DNA of 64,000 nucleotides from Candidatus Puniceispirillum sp. GTDB taxonomy: Bacteria; Pseudomonadota; Alphaproteobacteria; Puniceispirillales; Puniceispirillaceae. Made by a program: the position numbers and the translations under genes. The stretch lies in assembly GCA_028382965.1 (NCBI GenBank), contig JAOEUK010000005.1, positions 89,971-153,970 on the forward strand. Reading direction: 5' to 3'. The stretch's first letter is position 1, and every line of letters starts with the position of its first letter. The notes under the pieces were generated by a model, which worked only from the letters and a program-made list of their open reading frames with translations, did no database searches and was not told where the DNA came from. This document shows positions 51,793 to 61,080 of this stretch, piece by piece.

Positions 51793-52458
51793 TCATTTTG
51801 ATGTCTTGTCATGACCAGATCCATTAGCACTGTCAACAAGGTCACTGTGCATCCCTTCCCAAGGGCTAAGAAAATCAAAATCACGAAATTCCTGGACCAG
51901 ACTAACCGGTTCTTTGATTACACGACGCTGTGTATCGTCATATCTCACTTCCACATGACCAGTTAGCGGAAAATCTTTTCGAAGTGGATGCCCCTCAAAG
52001 CCATAATCTGTTAACAGACGGCGCAAATCTGGATGACCAGAAAAGAAAATACCAAACATATCCCAAACTTCACGTTCAGCCCAATTTGCAGCCATAAAAA
52101 CTCCTGTGACGGACGGCACCATTTGAACTTCACTTGCCTTTGCAACAAGCCTAAGACGCATATTATTTTGCATTGATAGCAACTGATAGACTATATCAAA
52201 ACGGCTTTTTCGATCAGGATAGTCGACTGCGGTCAAATCGATTAGCTGTGTAAAAGTAGCCTGGCGGTCTTCACGAAGTAAAGTCAAAGCGGCAACAACA
52301 TCAGACACCTTCACCATTACTTCTATTTCTCGGTTCACTATGCCGCATGTCATCCCCATTGATTGTCCAACATTATTGAGATGAACCACCATCAATTCTA
52401 AGGACGATTGGTCACCGAAGACCTCATCCGATTTTATCATTATTTCGGTTTCGTTCAT
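51793..52458 (-). CDS. nuoC: NADH-quinone oxidoreductase subunit C
   Basis: 30-kDa-type peripheral subunit. The core [42 protein letters not shown] is diagnostic. The track starts 37 residues upstream in a stretch overlapping nuoB; ATG 52458 with AAGGG 7 nt upstream is the natural start and gives 221 residues. Confidence 0.95.
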   Translation of the reverse strand: MNETEIMIKSDEVFGDQSSLELMVVHLNNVGQSMGMTCGIVNREIEVMVKVSDVVAALTLLREDRQATFTQLIDLTAVDYPDRKSRFDIVYQLLSMQNNMRLRLVAKASEVQMVPSVTGVFMAANWAEREVWDMFGIFFSGHPDLRRLLTDYGFEGHPLRKDFPLTGHVEVRYDDTQRRVIKEPVSLVQEFRDFDFLSPWEGMHSDLVDSANGSGHDKTSK

Positions 52459-52510
52459 TATAGCGCCCTTCCAAGGCTTGCTAAAGCAAAAGAAATACCA
52501 GACAACTAGC

Positions 52511-53059
52511 CTAGACTCGTGCAATTGTAGCTGTGCGACGGATTTTCTTCTGTAATTGCAAAAGCCCATAAATCAGGGCTTCAGCTGTCGGTGGGCACCC
52601 TGGAACATATACATCAACTGGCACGATACGGTCACATCCCCGCACGACTGCATAGGAATAATGGTAATATCCTCCACCATTAGCACATGAACCCATAGAC
52701 ACAACCCAACGTGGCTCTGGCATCTGATCATAAACTCGGCGTAAGGCTGGTGCCATCTTATTGGTTAGCGTACCGGCAACAATCATCACATCTGATTGGC
52801 GTGGACTTGGCCTGAACAACATCCCATACCTGTCCATATCATAGCGGCTGGCCGCCGAATGCATCATTTCGATAGAACAGCATGCAAGACCGAAGGTCAT
52901 CGGCCATAATGAACCAGATCGTGCCCAGTTAAAGAGCTTATCCGCTTTTGCGATTACAAAGCCCTGATTATTGATTTCACTTCCAACAGCACGCAGAATT
53001 GCATCCTGATCAGCCCCTTGGGGTATTGGCCTTTCTAAAGCCGAATCTATTACTCCCAT
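52511..53059 (-). CDS. nuoB: NADH-quinone oxidoreductase subunit B
   Basis: Carries cluster N2 next to quinone. Cluster ligands: [25 protein letters not shown] and [17 protein letters not shown] 53059 (MGVIDSALE) has GGGAG 7 nt upstream and overlaps the nuoA stop by 10 nt; 182 residues. The longer track start is not supported. Confidence 0.96.
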   Translation of the reverse strand: MGVIDSALERPIPQGADQDAILRAVGSEINNQGFVIAKADKLFNWARSGSLWPMTFGLACCSIEMMHSAASRYDMDRYGMLFRPSPRQSDVMIVAGTLTNKMAPALRRVYDQMPEPRWVVSMGSCANGGGYYHYSYAVVRGCDRIVPVDVYVPGCPPTAEALIYGLLQLQKKIRRTATIARV

Positions 53060-53415
53060 TCCAAAGCTCCCTTTTTCCATTCATATATGAAGCCAAGAGT
53101 CAAAACAGTAAGAAACAACATCATTGACCAGAATCCAAAAAGTCCAATGCCACCAAGTGCAACCGCCCACGGAAAAAGGAAGGCTATCTCGAGGTCAAAA
53201 ATAATAAACAAAATGGCTACTAAATAAAAACGCACATCGAACTGACCACGAGAGTCATCAAACGCATCAAATCCACACTCATAAGCGGCCATTTTCTCGC
53301 TATCCGGACGCTGATTCCCAAACACGAAAGCAGTTAGAACAAATACCAAAGATAGACCAGTAGCTATCGCAAAAAATACCGCGATTGGCAAATATTCACC
53401 GAGAAAAATATCCAA
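53050..53415 (-). CDS. nuoA: NADH-quinone oxidoreductase subunit A
   Basis: Three-helix membrane subunit of complex I. Blocks: [60 protein letters not shown]. No ATG lies near the family N-terminus; TTG 53415 with GGGAG 6 nt upstream gives [13 protein letters not shown] and 121 residues, the usual length, and I take it over the track's 53490. First gene of the 14-gene operon. Confidence 0.94.
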   Translation of the reverse strand: MDIFLGEYLPIAVFFAIATGLSLVFVLTAFVFGNQRPDSEKMAAYECGFDAFDDSRGQFDVRFYLVAILFIIFDLEIAFLFPWAVALGGIGLFGFWSMMLFLTVLTLGFIYEWKKGALEWE

Positions 53416-53700
53416 CAGTAGCTCCCGAATTATTAGCCTTAAACCTATGTTCTTTAGGTAGTTCAGTGCTGCCCAAAATGCAAGGCACAAAGGGGAAAAA
53501 TATCAAGAAATCCACGCTATTTTATAATCATCTTTCTTGAATGTTCGTTACTTATTCGCAACATCCGGTTGCATATCGTGTAGATCATCACTTAGGTTAG
53601 CAATCAATATTCAAGATAACACTGTTACCACGCAGTAAATTTTCGTTGTTGACTGCCAAGCCTGGAGAAAACGCTGGCGCATGCTATTAAGGGATTAAAA
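53416..53700. other. Divergent nuoA/DUF3429 intergenic region
   Basis: 285 bp that must hold the nuo promoter. On the minus strand TTGCAT followed 17 nt later by TACCTA is the best pair I can see, and it is weak. No operator-like repeat stands out. Confidence 0.3.
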
Positions 53701-54144
53701 ATGGAACCACTTTTACAAAACGATCCAAATCCAAAAATACCCTATTTTCTTGGATGGGCCGGTCTTGTTCCGTTTGGCTCTGCTGCGCTTGTCACTCACA
53801 GTGGCTTAGACGCGTTTGTTCTGTATGGCTTTTTGGGAGGCACTGCTTATGGAGCAGTGATACTTAGTTTCCTTGGAGCTGTCCATTGGGGCTTAGCCAT
53901 GCGAGAAGACCGAAGCCCTCACTGGTATGTATGGTCAATAACCCCGGCCCTATTGGGGTTTGCAACTTTGTTGATTTTTGACGTTGAGATAAGGATTATT
54001 GCCCTGATACCCTTATTTGCTCTTACATGGTTGATTGACCGACAAGCCTTTAAACACGGCTTAATTCCAGATTGGTACTTGCAACTGCGCACTATACTCA
54101 CAGCAGGCGCTATAATTAGCCTTGCAGCCATGCTGCTTGCCTAG
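53701..54144 (+). CDS. DUF3429 family membrane protein
   Basis: 147 residues with about four membrane helices: IPYFLGWAGLVPFGSAAL, GAVILSFLGAVHWGLAM (the SFLGAVHWG motif is typical of DUF3429), TPALLGFATLLIF and the last two. Function unknown. Divergent from nuoA and convergent with an EamA gene. Confidence 0.85.
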   Translation: MEPLLQNDPNPKIPYFLGWAGLVPFGSAALVTHSGLDAFVLYGFLGGTAYGAVILSFLGAVHWGLAMREDRSPHWYVWSITPALLGFATLLIFDVEIRIIALIPLFALTWLIDRQAFKHGLIPDWYLQLRTILTAGAIISLAAMLLA

Positions 54145-54185
54145 CGATACGAATCCAGAACACGCTAACCAAAACTGTGGCTAGT

Positions 54186-55052
54186 CTACCGGGCGCGAAT
54201 CATAATTAAATTGCCAGTCAGCACGAACCCTAGACCAATCATACCATGTAGACTCCAGTGATAATCCTCAAAGACTGTTGAAAGAAGCAGGGCAAAGACC
54301 GGAAACAACACCGTTGCATAGCCCGCCCGGCTGGCCCCAATCCGGCCAATCAACAGCAAATAACAGCTGAAGGTTAGAACCGAAGATACGACCGTCAACC
54401 AGACCAGTGACCCCAGATAGCGCACCGTAGGATCGATGATGAATTCATGCCCCATCAGAACTGAGAATACTCCCAGATAGCAGGTGCCATAAAGCATGCC
54501 CCATGCGGCTGATGCAAAAACTGGGATGCCACGCTGCTGACTATTTTGCGACACCAAATTGCCAGTGCAAAAAAACAACGTACCGACAAGACAGAAAACT
54601 AAATTTTGTAAGGCCGTATCCGACATCTTTAGTTCCGGCCAATACAGCATAGCAACACCGCTAACACCAACTAGTGCCGCCATCACATGAAGCATTGGCG
54701 GCCGGGTCCGGTCAATTAACGCCCCCATCATCACATTCACCAGAGATGCAGTTGAAAAGACAACCGCTAAAAGCCCCGATGTAACACCACTACCTGCATG
54801 ATAAAACAGCGCAAAATTTCCTGAAAAAATACATAAACCTAATGCAGCAAAACGCCAATGAACCCGGTAATCAAACCTTAATGGCTGGCCAAAAAAAAGA
54901 GCAAGCACCGCCATCATAGGTGCGGCCATCAAGAACCGCCAGAATAGCGACACTTCAGGCGCCACAGTGCCAAGCTGCCATGATAAGGGCAGCCAGCTTG
55001 TTGACCAGCCAAACAGAACACCAGCATAAAACAAAATATTGATCGGTGACAT
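54186..55052 (-). CDS. EamA/DMT family transporter
   Basis: 288 residues, about ten hydrophobic segments, two EamA repeats. Typical parts: GWSTSWLPLSWQLGTVAPEVSLFWRFLMAA at the start, YHAGSGVTSGLLAVVFSTASLVNVMMGALI at helix 3-4, and GASRAGYATVLFPVFALLLSTVFEDYHWS in the second half. Substrate unknown. Last gene of a leftward group with the Lin0512 pair; 110 bp from the nearest one. Confidence 0.87.
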   Translation of the reverse strand: MSPINILFYAGVLFGWSTSWLPLSWQLGTVAPEVSLFWRFLMAAPMMAVLALFFGQPLRFDYRVHWRFAALGLCIFSGNFALFYHAGSGVTSGLLAVVFSTASLVNVMMGALIDRTRPPMLHVMAALVGVSGVAMLYWPELKMSDTALQNLVFCLVGTLFFCTGNLVSQNSQQRGIPVFASAAWGMLYGTCYLGVFSVLMGHEFIIDPTVRYLGSLVWLTVVSSVLTFSCYLLLIGRIGASRAGYATVLFPVFALLLSTVFEDYHWSLHGMIGLGFVLTGNLIMIRAR

Positions 55053-55162
55053 TTTGGGGTACCACTAGCTGCAGATAACTGATTTTAGTGCCGTATTATG
55101 TTCCATTACCATGGTGAGACTGGTCTAGTGGTGATAACAACATTCAGGCGTTTAGGCGCCCC

Positions 55163-55531
55163 CTAGCCCGCATTCGGTGATTGCACCCATTGTGCCTCGT
55201 CAATATCAAGATAGGCCTCGACAGCAGCGGTGGCAATGACCGACCGTGTATCGTGCACATCATCGACCACATCAAGTCCACCTTTAACAACTTGAACGCT
55301 GGGGTTGCCCCGGGGCAATTTTGCCGCAACCAAGGCTGTATCCACTTTGCTGGGCTGCTGAACAGCGATGATAACGCGCACATCCATATCGGCATGATCA
55401 AACCCAAGCGACCGAAACAGGGTCAGCGAGCTGTGATGAAGGGCATCTTCAACGGCTCGGCATGCAGCCTTGGTATAATCTTCGCCATAGAGATCGTTAC
55501 CAGTTCCCATTTCTAGAATAATACGCTTCAT
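55163..55531 (-). CDS. Lin0512 family protein (second of tandem pair)
   Basis: 122 residues, unknown function. Resembles its neighbour along the whole length: IILEMGTGNDLYGEDYTKAACRAVEDALHHSSLTL versus MELGMGSSLRQQDYTRAACRALEDALWHNSLSI, and shared VAVQxPxKVDTxxVA and GGLDV blocks. The ATGA overlap with the upstream copy indicates coupled translation, and a heteromer is possible. Not an enzyme motif I can name. Confidence 0.85.
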   Translation of the reverse strand: MKRIILEMGTGNDLYGEDYTKAACRAVEDALHHSSLTLFRSLGFDHADMDVRVIIAVQQPSKVDTALVAAKLPRGNPSVQVVKGGLDVVDDVHDTRSVIATAAVEAYLDIDEAQWVQSPNAG

Positions 55532-55884
55532 GATGCGGCTTCTGCAGGTTCGATATCCAGATACACAACCACCGCCACATTGGCGATAACAGTAATACCG
55601 CCATCTGGCTTCGGCACATCAAGCCCGCCATAAACCGCCCGCACCGATGCCTGACCGTAGGGCAAAATCCTTGCCACCATGCTAGTATCTACCTTTTCGG
55701 GATGTTGAACAGCGACATCCACCTCAATAATCATCGCTGACCGATCAAGGCCAAACGCATCAGCAATCGATAACGAATTATGCCATAAAGCATCTTCAAG
55801 GGCCCGGCAGGCAGCGCGAGTATAATCTTGCTGGCGAAGCGAGCTGCCCATGCCCAGTTCCATCACCATTCGTTTTTTTGCCAT
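55528..55884 (-). CDS. Lin0512 family protein (first of tandem pair)
   Basis: 118 residues; probable duplicate of the following gene. Conserved features are MELGMGSSL, DYTRAACRALEDALWHNSL, a VDVAVQHPEKVDTSMVARILPYG block and the C-terminal strand AVVVYLDIEP. No signal peptide or membrane segment. Function unknown. 80 bp downstream of the ArsC/Spx-like gene on the same strand. Confidence 0.85.
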   Translation of the reverse strand: MAKKRMVMELGMGSSLRQQDYTRAACRALEDALWHNSLSIADAFGLDRSAMIIEVDVAVQHPEKVDTSMVARILPYGQASVRAVYGGLDVPKPDGGITVIANVAVVVYLDIEPAEAAS

Positions 55885-55964
55885 GAGGTAAAACCCTAAA
55901 AATAAATCAAAATTTAGCCATATTAATTCAGTCTGATTTATAACAATTTTACGTTATGGTGTCA

Positions 55965-56309
55965 CTAAATTGCGGATTTATTGATGCCAAGCGCAGATTT
56001 CACAACCGCATTCCAGCCAACATAACTATCAATACCAATAACAATAACTGGCCGCTTTATTAAGGTGGGATGGGTTTGCAACAATATAGGGACAGGCGTT
56101 TGCCGGTCCACATCATCAAGATTACGCCAGGTGGTTGAGTTCCGATTCAGCAACACTGCATCACCATGCTGGTCAAGCCAGTTCTGCAATATATCAGGCG
56201 GAACAGAATTCTCTCTAATATCAACAAATTCAATATCTTTTTGTGCACTCTTAATCTCTTTAAGTGCCTTTTTACAGCTGTCACAATTTCTCAGTCCATA
56301 AAGCTTCAC
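55965..56309 (-). CDS. ArsC/Spx family thioredoxin-fold protein
   Basis: 114 residues. The N-terminal KLYGLRNCDSCKKALKE holds the CxxC-type motif of the YffB/Spx branch (Cys-x-x-Cys), followed by IEFVDIRENSVPPDILQNWLDQHG and the KRPVIVIG block (with the conserved arginine-proline). True arsenate reductases have CxxxxSR-type context, so a redox or regulatory role is as likely as arsenate reduction. First gene of the leftward Lin0512 group. Confidence 0.85.
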   Translation of the reverse strand: MKLYGLRNCDSCKKALKEIKSAQKDIEFVDIRENSVPPDILQNWLDQHGDAVLLNRNSTTWRNLDDVDRQTPVPILLQTHPTLIKRPVIVIGIDSYVGWNAVVKSALGINKSAI

Positions 56310-56491
56310 ACCTCACCTCCCTATTGATGGAAAAAATATAAACAGCCCAGACCGTTTTGCCAAGCCGGGTGTTTCATAACTATCTTACAGAGACACGGCA
56401 TGTCATTTTGTGCCACTGATGGCTTGCCAGTCAGATCAGATGCGGGCAGATTAGCACCTAAGCCGCCCAATGCACCTGTTTGGAGAATGAT

Positions 56492-57139
56492 GTGCTGCGC
56501 CGATTACTCTTTGCTGGCTATGAACGTCAATTGAATCGCGCATACCGTAACCGCCTGGCCAGCAGAGGCAGCACGGCCCAAGGAGTTTTTTGGCGCTCGC
56601 AATCAAGCCAGTTTGCCCGCTTTGACGCTTTGCTGTCATTGGTACATCAGCTGAGGGGCGATCAGCCTACATCGATTGCCGATATTGGCTGCGGATATGG
56701 TGCAATGCTAGATTTTATCAGCGCATCAACTGCCTTTCGGCAAATTGATTATCAGGGCGTGGATATAAACCGTGCCATGATTGCCGCCTGCAAACAAAAA
56801 TTTCCTTATCAAACTGGTGTATTTTCTACTGGCAACAAGCCATCTAGCATGGTGAATTTTTGCCTGTTTTCAGGTACATTCAATCTAACTCACAGCCATG
56901 ACCCGGCCTTGTGGAACGATTATATTTTTACATGCTTAGATCGCTGTATGGCACGCGCACAATATGGGTTGATTCTCAATCTGTTATGCGCCCCAAAGGC
57001 TAAAATTCAGAAGCAAATTTTTTATGCCAGCCGGGCCGCCTTTATTCAGCGTGCAGAGACCCATTTCGGCCCCACTCACGCGCAAACAACACGTCATGTT
57101 ACCGGTGATGTCAGCTTTGTGATTACCCGTAAATCCTGA
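56492..57139 (+). CDS. Class I SAM-dependent methyltransferase
   Basis: About 215 residues. Motif I is SIADIGCGYGAMLDFI, and YQGVDINRAMIAACKQKF is motif II with the acidic residue that binds the ribose. A later VNFCLFSGTFNLTH segment fits the region after motif III. The target is unknown. The track start is TTG 56480; GTG 56492 (with GGAGA 5 nt upstream) looks better. Divergent from the ArsC-like gene, with no close neighbour downstream. Confidence 0.8.
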   Translation: MLRRLLFAGYERQLNRAYRNRLASRGSTAQGVFWRSQSSQFARFDALLSLVHQLRGDQPTSIADIGCGYGAMLDFISASTAFRQIDYQGVDINRAMIAACKQKFPYQTGVFSTGNKPSSMVNFCLFSGTFNLTHSHDPALWNDYIFTCLDRCMARAQYGLILNLLCAPKAKIQKQIFYASRAAFIQRAETHFGPTHAQTTRHVTGDVSFVITRKS

Positions 57140-57687
57140 TAAAAATCCTGTCAAATACAAGCTAAATAGAGCTTAAAATGATAGTTGACTCCCCAGCAAG
57201 CGCCAGATGTGATGAGGTTGGCAGAAATGAAGCGCCGAGACTGATCAACAACGGATCACCCTTGGTGCCAAGCAAACCAGTTCTGCCATATCTTTGGCCA
57301 TTTTTTCTAGCGTGCTTGAAACCCCTTTTAACAACATAACTAGTTTGGCCAAGCTTAGTCTTGAAATGCAATTGGACAAATGAAGGAGCGCTAGCCCATA
57401 TTGCTCCGGCCTTATTAAAAAAAGCTTTTAATATTATTAACAGGCTTAATGCAATAATTTTACATTAACTTAGTAGAAAAGATTCGCGAGTAATCACTGA
57501 TATAAAAGATGAAAAATGGAAAAAAAATTTAATAACCAAGTTTTTGAACCCTCTCTAAACTCCAACCAAGCACAGAGAGAAGATAACGTAAATTTGGTAG
57601 ATTAAAAACTGAAAAGAAAACCGTTGAAAATACCAAGAAAGGTAAATTCCAAAGCTGATGTGATCTTGTAAATAACTAGAAATATGA
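57140..57687. other. Intergenic region between methyltransferase and tRNA-Asp
   Basis: 548 bp. A minus-strand ORF of 69 residues (57162-57371) has no recognisable pattern, and its ribosome-binding site is poor; I do not call it. The rest is AT-rich without repeats or clear hairpins apart from a weak AAGCT/AGCTT stem near 57158-57174. Confidence 0.35.
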
Positions 57688-57764
<77 letters not shown>

Positions 57765-57937
57765 TAAAACAGGGCTCTACATTGAGGGTTTGTAACACGC
57801 TTTTACAAGCGTTCAACCCTAAAAATGAGTTAAATTTTATTAGGAACCAAAAAAAAAGAGTCCTTTTGAAGACTAGTTAAACAGATTTTGGACTATACAA
57901 ATTGGGATTATATTAAACAAACCATCATTTTAATTAT

Positions 57938-57970
57938 AAAAATTTCTAGCCCATGAAATGAAGCCAGCTA
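57938..57970 (-). terminator. Possible terminator after tRNA-Val
   Basis: On the minus strand TAGCT and GGCTA form a short stem around a 14-nt interior, followed by GAAATTTTTAT. Weak stem, so uncertain. Confidence 0.3.
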
Positions 57971-57977
57971 AATAGAA

Positions 57978-58053
57978 TGGTGGGTGGTGAGGGGCTCGAA
58001 CCCCCGACCTATTCGGTGTAAACGAATTGCTCTCCCAGCTGAGCTAACCACCC
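57978..58053 (-). tRNA. tRNA-Val (TAC)
   Basis: 76 nt with encoded CCA. Acceptor GGGTGGT pairs with ACCACCC; D arm AGCTCAGCTGGGAGAGC; anticodon stem ATTCG/CGAAT around TTTACAC with anticodon TAC; T arm GGGGGTTCGAGCCCC. Lies between hup and tRNA-Asp, a conserved alphaproteobacterial order. Confidence 0.95.
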
Positions 58054-58139
58054 CATACATTCGAAAAGGTATTCGTAAAAAATACCAAAAATGACGCCGA
58101 CCCTTAAATAAGGCCGGCGCCAAAAAAGATATATAAAAG

Positions 58140-58415
58140 TTAGCTGTTCACAGCTTCCTTCAGAGGGGCTCCAGCTTTAAATTTAGGCTGTTTGGATGCT
58201 TTGATCTGTATTGTCTCACCAGTTCTAGGATTTCGACCAGTGGTTGCAGCACGATGGGCAACAGAAAAAGTACCAAAACCAACAATACGCACATCTCCAC
58301 CGGATTTAAGAGTACCTGAAATGCTATCAAAAACACCATCAACGGCTCTGCCAGCGTCTGCTTTTGTCAAACCAGCTGCGTCAGCAACTGCGGAAACGAG
58401 ATCATTCTTATTCAT
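58140..58415 (-). CDS. hup: HU family DNA-binding protein
   Basis: Nucleoid protein that bends DNA as a homodimer or heterodimer. 91 residues: MNKNDLVSAVADAAGLTKADA, VRIVGFGTFSVAHRAATTGRNPRTGETI (beta-arm with the proline) and ASKQPKFKAGAPLKEAVN. The C-terminus fits HU rather than IHF. Immediately downstream of lon, as in many alphaproteobacteria, with its own promoter candidate. Confidence 0.96.
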   Translation of the reverse strand: MNKNDLVSAVADAAGLTKADAGRAVDGVFDSISGTLKSGGDVRIVGFGTFSVAHRAATTGRNPRTGETIQIKASKQPKFKAGAPLKEAVNS

Positions 58416-58459
58416 AGATACCCCCTGTAAGTAGGTTTTATTTAATTTATTTCTTTATA

Positions 58460-58488
58460 AGAATACACACCTTTTTCAATGCAGGCAA
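58460..58488 (-). promoter_or_regulatory. Putative hup promoter
   Basis: TTGCCT, 17-nt spacer, TATTCT on the minus strand, about 45 nt before the hup ATG. It is located between the lon stop and hup, so HU can be made independently of lon. Confidence 0.45.
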
Positions 58489-58549
58489 AGGATTTTCTTA
58501 GAAAATGATGGAAAAAAAACTGTTTGAAACTTGATCTATTATAAAAATA

Positions 58550-60964
58550 TCAATGTGCGACAATATCACTTTTATTTTCTGTTTTCTCAGTTGTTGCAAC
58601 TTGTGATTCGTTTTCAGCAATTGTTTCAAGTGCCAATGGAATAGGTTCATGTATCAGTGCCACAGACAAAGCTTCATCTACCATAGCCACTGGAACAATA
58701 TCAAGGGTGCCTTTTACATTATCAGGGATGTCAGCAAGATCCTTTTCATTTTCTTTTGGAATAAGAACTGTTTTCAAGCCTCCACGCTGCGCCGCCAACA
58801 ACTTTTCTTTCAACCCACCAATAGGAAGAACTCGACCACGAAGTGTTATCTCACCAGTCATAGCCACATCACGACGCACGGCTATCCCAGTAATTGCAGA
58901 AATAATTGATGTTGCCATTGCCACGCCTGCTGATGGACCATCTTTAGGAGTTGCACCCTCTGGAACGTGAACATGAACGTCTTGCTTAGCGAGACTAGTC
59001 AAATCAATACCGTAACTTTGAGCACGCGCCTTAATAAAAAATTCTGCCGCCTGAATAGACTCTTTCATCACATCACCAAGCGTACCCGTTGCACTGACCT
59101 TGCCCTTTCCAGGTACTTTTACAGCCTCAATGTTGAGCAATTCACCACCTACTTCTGTCCAAGCCAGCCCAGTAGTCACACCAACTTGATCGTTCTCCTC
59201 CATCTCACCAAAGCGAAACTTAGTAACACCAAGATAATCATTAAGATTATTAGCGTTTACAGTTACCATTTTTTGTTTACCAGATACGATTGCAGTAACT
59301 GTCTTGCGAGCGATTTTAGCAATTTCGCGCTCCAAGTTTCTTACGCCAGCTTCACGCGTGTAAAGCCTAATTATAGATCGAACTGCATCATCAGTTATTG
59401 TTAGCTCACCTTTTTTAATCCCATGGTCAGAAAACTGCTTTTCCATTAAGTGACGCTTTGTAATTTCTAATTTTTCATCTTCAGTGTAGCCTGACAAACG
59501 GATGATTTCCATACGATCCATTAACGGTTGAGGCATGCTAAGGGTGTTAGCTGTAGTAACAAACATCACGTTAGAGAGGTCAAAATCGACTTCCATATAA
59601 TGGTCTTGAAATGAGTTGTTTTGGGCTGGGTCAAGAACTTCCAAAAGTGCTGAAGTAGGGTCACCTCGCCAATCAGCACCCAGTTTGTCCACCTCATCAA
59701 GCAAGAACAACGGATTATTCATGCCGGCTTTTTTCATTCCCTGTAGCACTTTTCCAGGCATTGAGCCAATATAAGTGCGCCTGTGGCCACGTATTTCAGC
59801 CTCATCACGAACCCCGCCAAGTGCCATCCTGACATATTGGCGACCTGTTGCTTTGGCAATTGATTTGCCAAGTGAGGTCTTGCCAACACCCGGCGGACCA
59901 ACAAGACACAGAATTGGCCCACGCATGCTTTTAGTACGTTGTTGCACTGCCAAAAATTCAACAATACGATCTTTTACCTTATCCAAACCGTAATGATCAG
60001 CATCCAATACGGCTCGTGCCGCAACTATATCTTTTTTTAAACGACTTGCTTTTTTCCATGGCAGCGCGACAATCCAGTCTAGATAATTGCGAACAACAGT
60101 TGCTTCTGCACTCATTGGCCCCATATTTTTTAATTTTTTAAACTCTGATTCTGCTTTTTCACGGACCAACTTTGGCAATTTTAAACCACGAATCTGAGCC
60201 TCAATCTCATCAAGCTCATTCACACCATCCTCACCGTCACCAAGCTCTTTCTGAATGGCCTTCATTTGTTCGTTAAGATAATACTCTCTCTGGGTTTTTT
60301 CCATCTGTCGTTTAACACGGTTGCGCACACGTTTTTCCACTTGAAGAGCCCCAATTTCACCCTCCATAACGCCAAAAATTTTTTCTAAACGCTGATGAAC
60401 ATCAAGTGTTTCAAGCAAATCCTGTTTTTCTGAAATTTTTACCGCAAGATGAGAGGAAATCATATCAGCTATCTTATCAGTCTCTTCGACCTGCTCAACA
60501 GCATTCAAAACCTCTGATGCTATTTTTTTATTAAGCTTAATATACTGCTCAAATTGCCGAACTGTAGCGCGGCCAAGGGCAGTTGTATCTGCACCACGGT
60601 GACCAGTTTGTTTAACTTCGGTGGCTTCCACAAAAAGGTATCCATTATGATTGGACAATGTATCAAGTCGCAATTGCAAACGGTCGCCACCCTCAACCAA
60701 AACTTTTACGGCACCATCCGGCAACTTCAACAGCTGCAAAATTGATCCAATGGTGCCAGTCGCGTAAAGGTTATCCGCAGATGGATCCTCAATACTCGCT
60801 TCAGTTTGCGTGGCAAGAATAATTTGCTTGCCCTCGGACATAACTGCTTCAAGGGCCTTGATTGATTTCTCACGGCCTACGAATAGCGGTACAATCATGT
60901 GTGGAAACACCACAATATCGCGTAGAGGTAAAACAGGAAGCGAGGTCACGGACAATTCAGTCAT
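58550..60964 (-). CDS. lon: ATP-dependent protease Lon
   Basis: Heat-inducible AAA+ serine protease that degrades misfolded and regulatory proteins. N-terminal LON domain (LPVLPLRDIVVFPHMIVPLFVGR), Walker A GPPGVGKTSLGKSIA, Walker B LFLLDEVDKLG, and the catalytic serine in PKDGPSAGVAMAT with lysine in IGGLKEKLLAAQRGG. The track begins at TTG 60973; ATG 60964 with AAGGG 9 nt upstream is better and gives 804 residues. A heat-shock-like promoter lies 57-87 bp upstream. Confidence 0.97.
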   Translation of the reverse strand: MTELSVTSLPVLPLRDIVVFPHMIVPLFVGREKSIKALEAVMSEGKQIILATQTEASIEDPSADNLYATGTIGSILQLLKLPDGAVKVLVEGGDRLQLRLDTLSNHNGYLFVEATEVKQTGHRGADTTALGRATVRQFEQYIKLNKKIASEVLNAVEQVEETDKIADMISSHLAVKISEKQDLLETLDVHQRLEKIFGVMEGEIGALQVEKRVRNRVKRQMEKTQREYYLNEQMKAIQKELGDGEDGVNELDEIEAQIRGLKLPKLVREKAESEFKKLKNMGPMSAEATVVRNYLDWIVALPWKKASRLKKDIVAARAVLDADHYGLDKVKDRIVEFLAVQQRTKSMRGPILCLVGPPGVGKTSLGKSIAKATGRQYVRMALGGVRDEAEIRGHRRTYIGSMPGKVLQGMKKAGMNNPLFLLDEVDKLGADWRGDPTSALLEVLDPAQNNSFQDHYMEVDFDLSNVMFVTTANTLSMPQPLMDRMEIIRLSGYTEDEKLEITKRHLMEKQFSDHGIKKGELTITDDAVRSIIRLYTREAGVRNLEREIAKIARKTVTAIVSGKQKMVTVNANNLNDYLGVTKFRFGEMEENDQVGVTTGLAWTEVGGELLNIEAVKVPGKGKVSATGTLGDVMKESIQAAEFFIKARAQSYGIDLTSLAKQDVHVHVPEGATPKDGPSAGVAMATSIISAITGIAVRRDVAMTGEITLRGRVLPIGGLKEKLLAAQRGGLKTVLIPKENEKDLADIPDNVKGTLDIVPVAMVDEALSVALIHEPIPLALETIAENESQVATTEKTENKSDIVAH

Positions 60965-60989
60965 AGGAAACAACCCTTAAGAAGATAAA

Positions 60990-61009
60990 GCAGGCTTGGC
61001 ACATCCTGC
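60990..61009 (-). promoter_or_regulatory. Hairpin in the lon leader / clpX-lon spacer
   Basis: GCAGG and CCTGC separated by 10 nt, then TTTATCTTCTT on the minus strand. It could weakly terminate clpX transcripts, or sit at the 5' end of a lon mRNA made from the promoter at 61021-61051. Confidence 0.4.
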
Positions 61010-61020
61010 ACGGCTTTCAT

Positions 61021-61051
61021 CAGATATAGGACAAATTAGCAAGTTTTCAAC
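61021..61051 (-). promoter_or_regulatory. RpoH-type heat-shock promoter for lon
   Basis: GTTGAA, 15-nt spacer, CCTATATCTG on the minus strand. The -10 fits the alphaproteobacterial RpoH form CYTATNTNNG; the -35 differs from CTTGAA at the first base. It would start transcription about 50 nt before the lon ATG. Confidence 0.55.
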
Positions 61052-61080
61052 CATCTCACTACTCTAAAATAGCATCGAGA

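Noticed and set aside
57162-57371. Minus-strand ORF of 69 residues.
   Set aside because: No family pattern, poor ribosome-binding site, isolated in a non-coding spacer.
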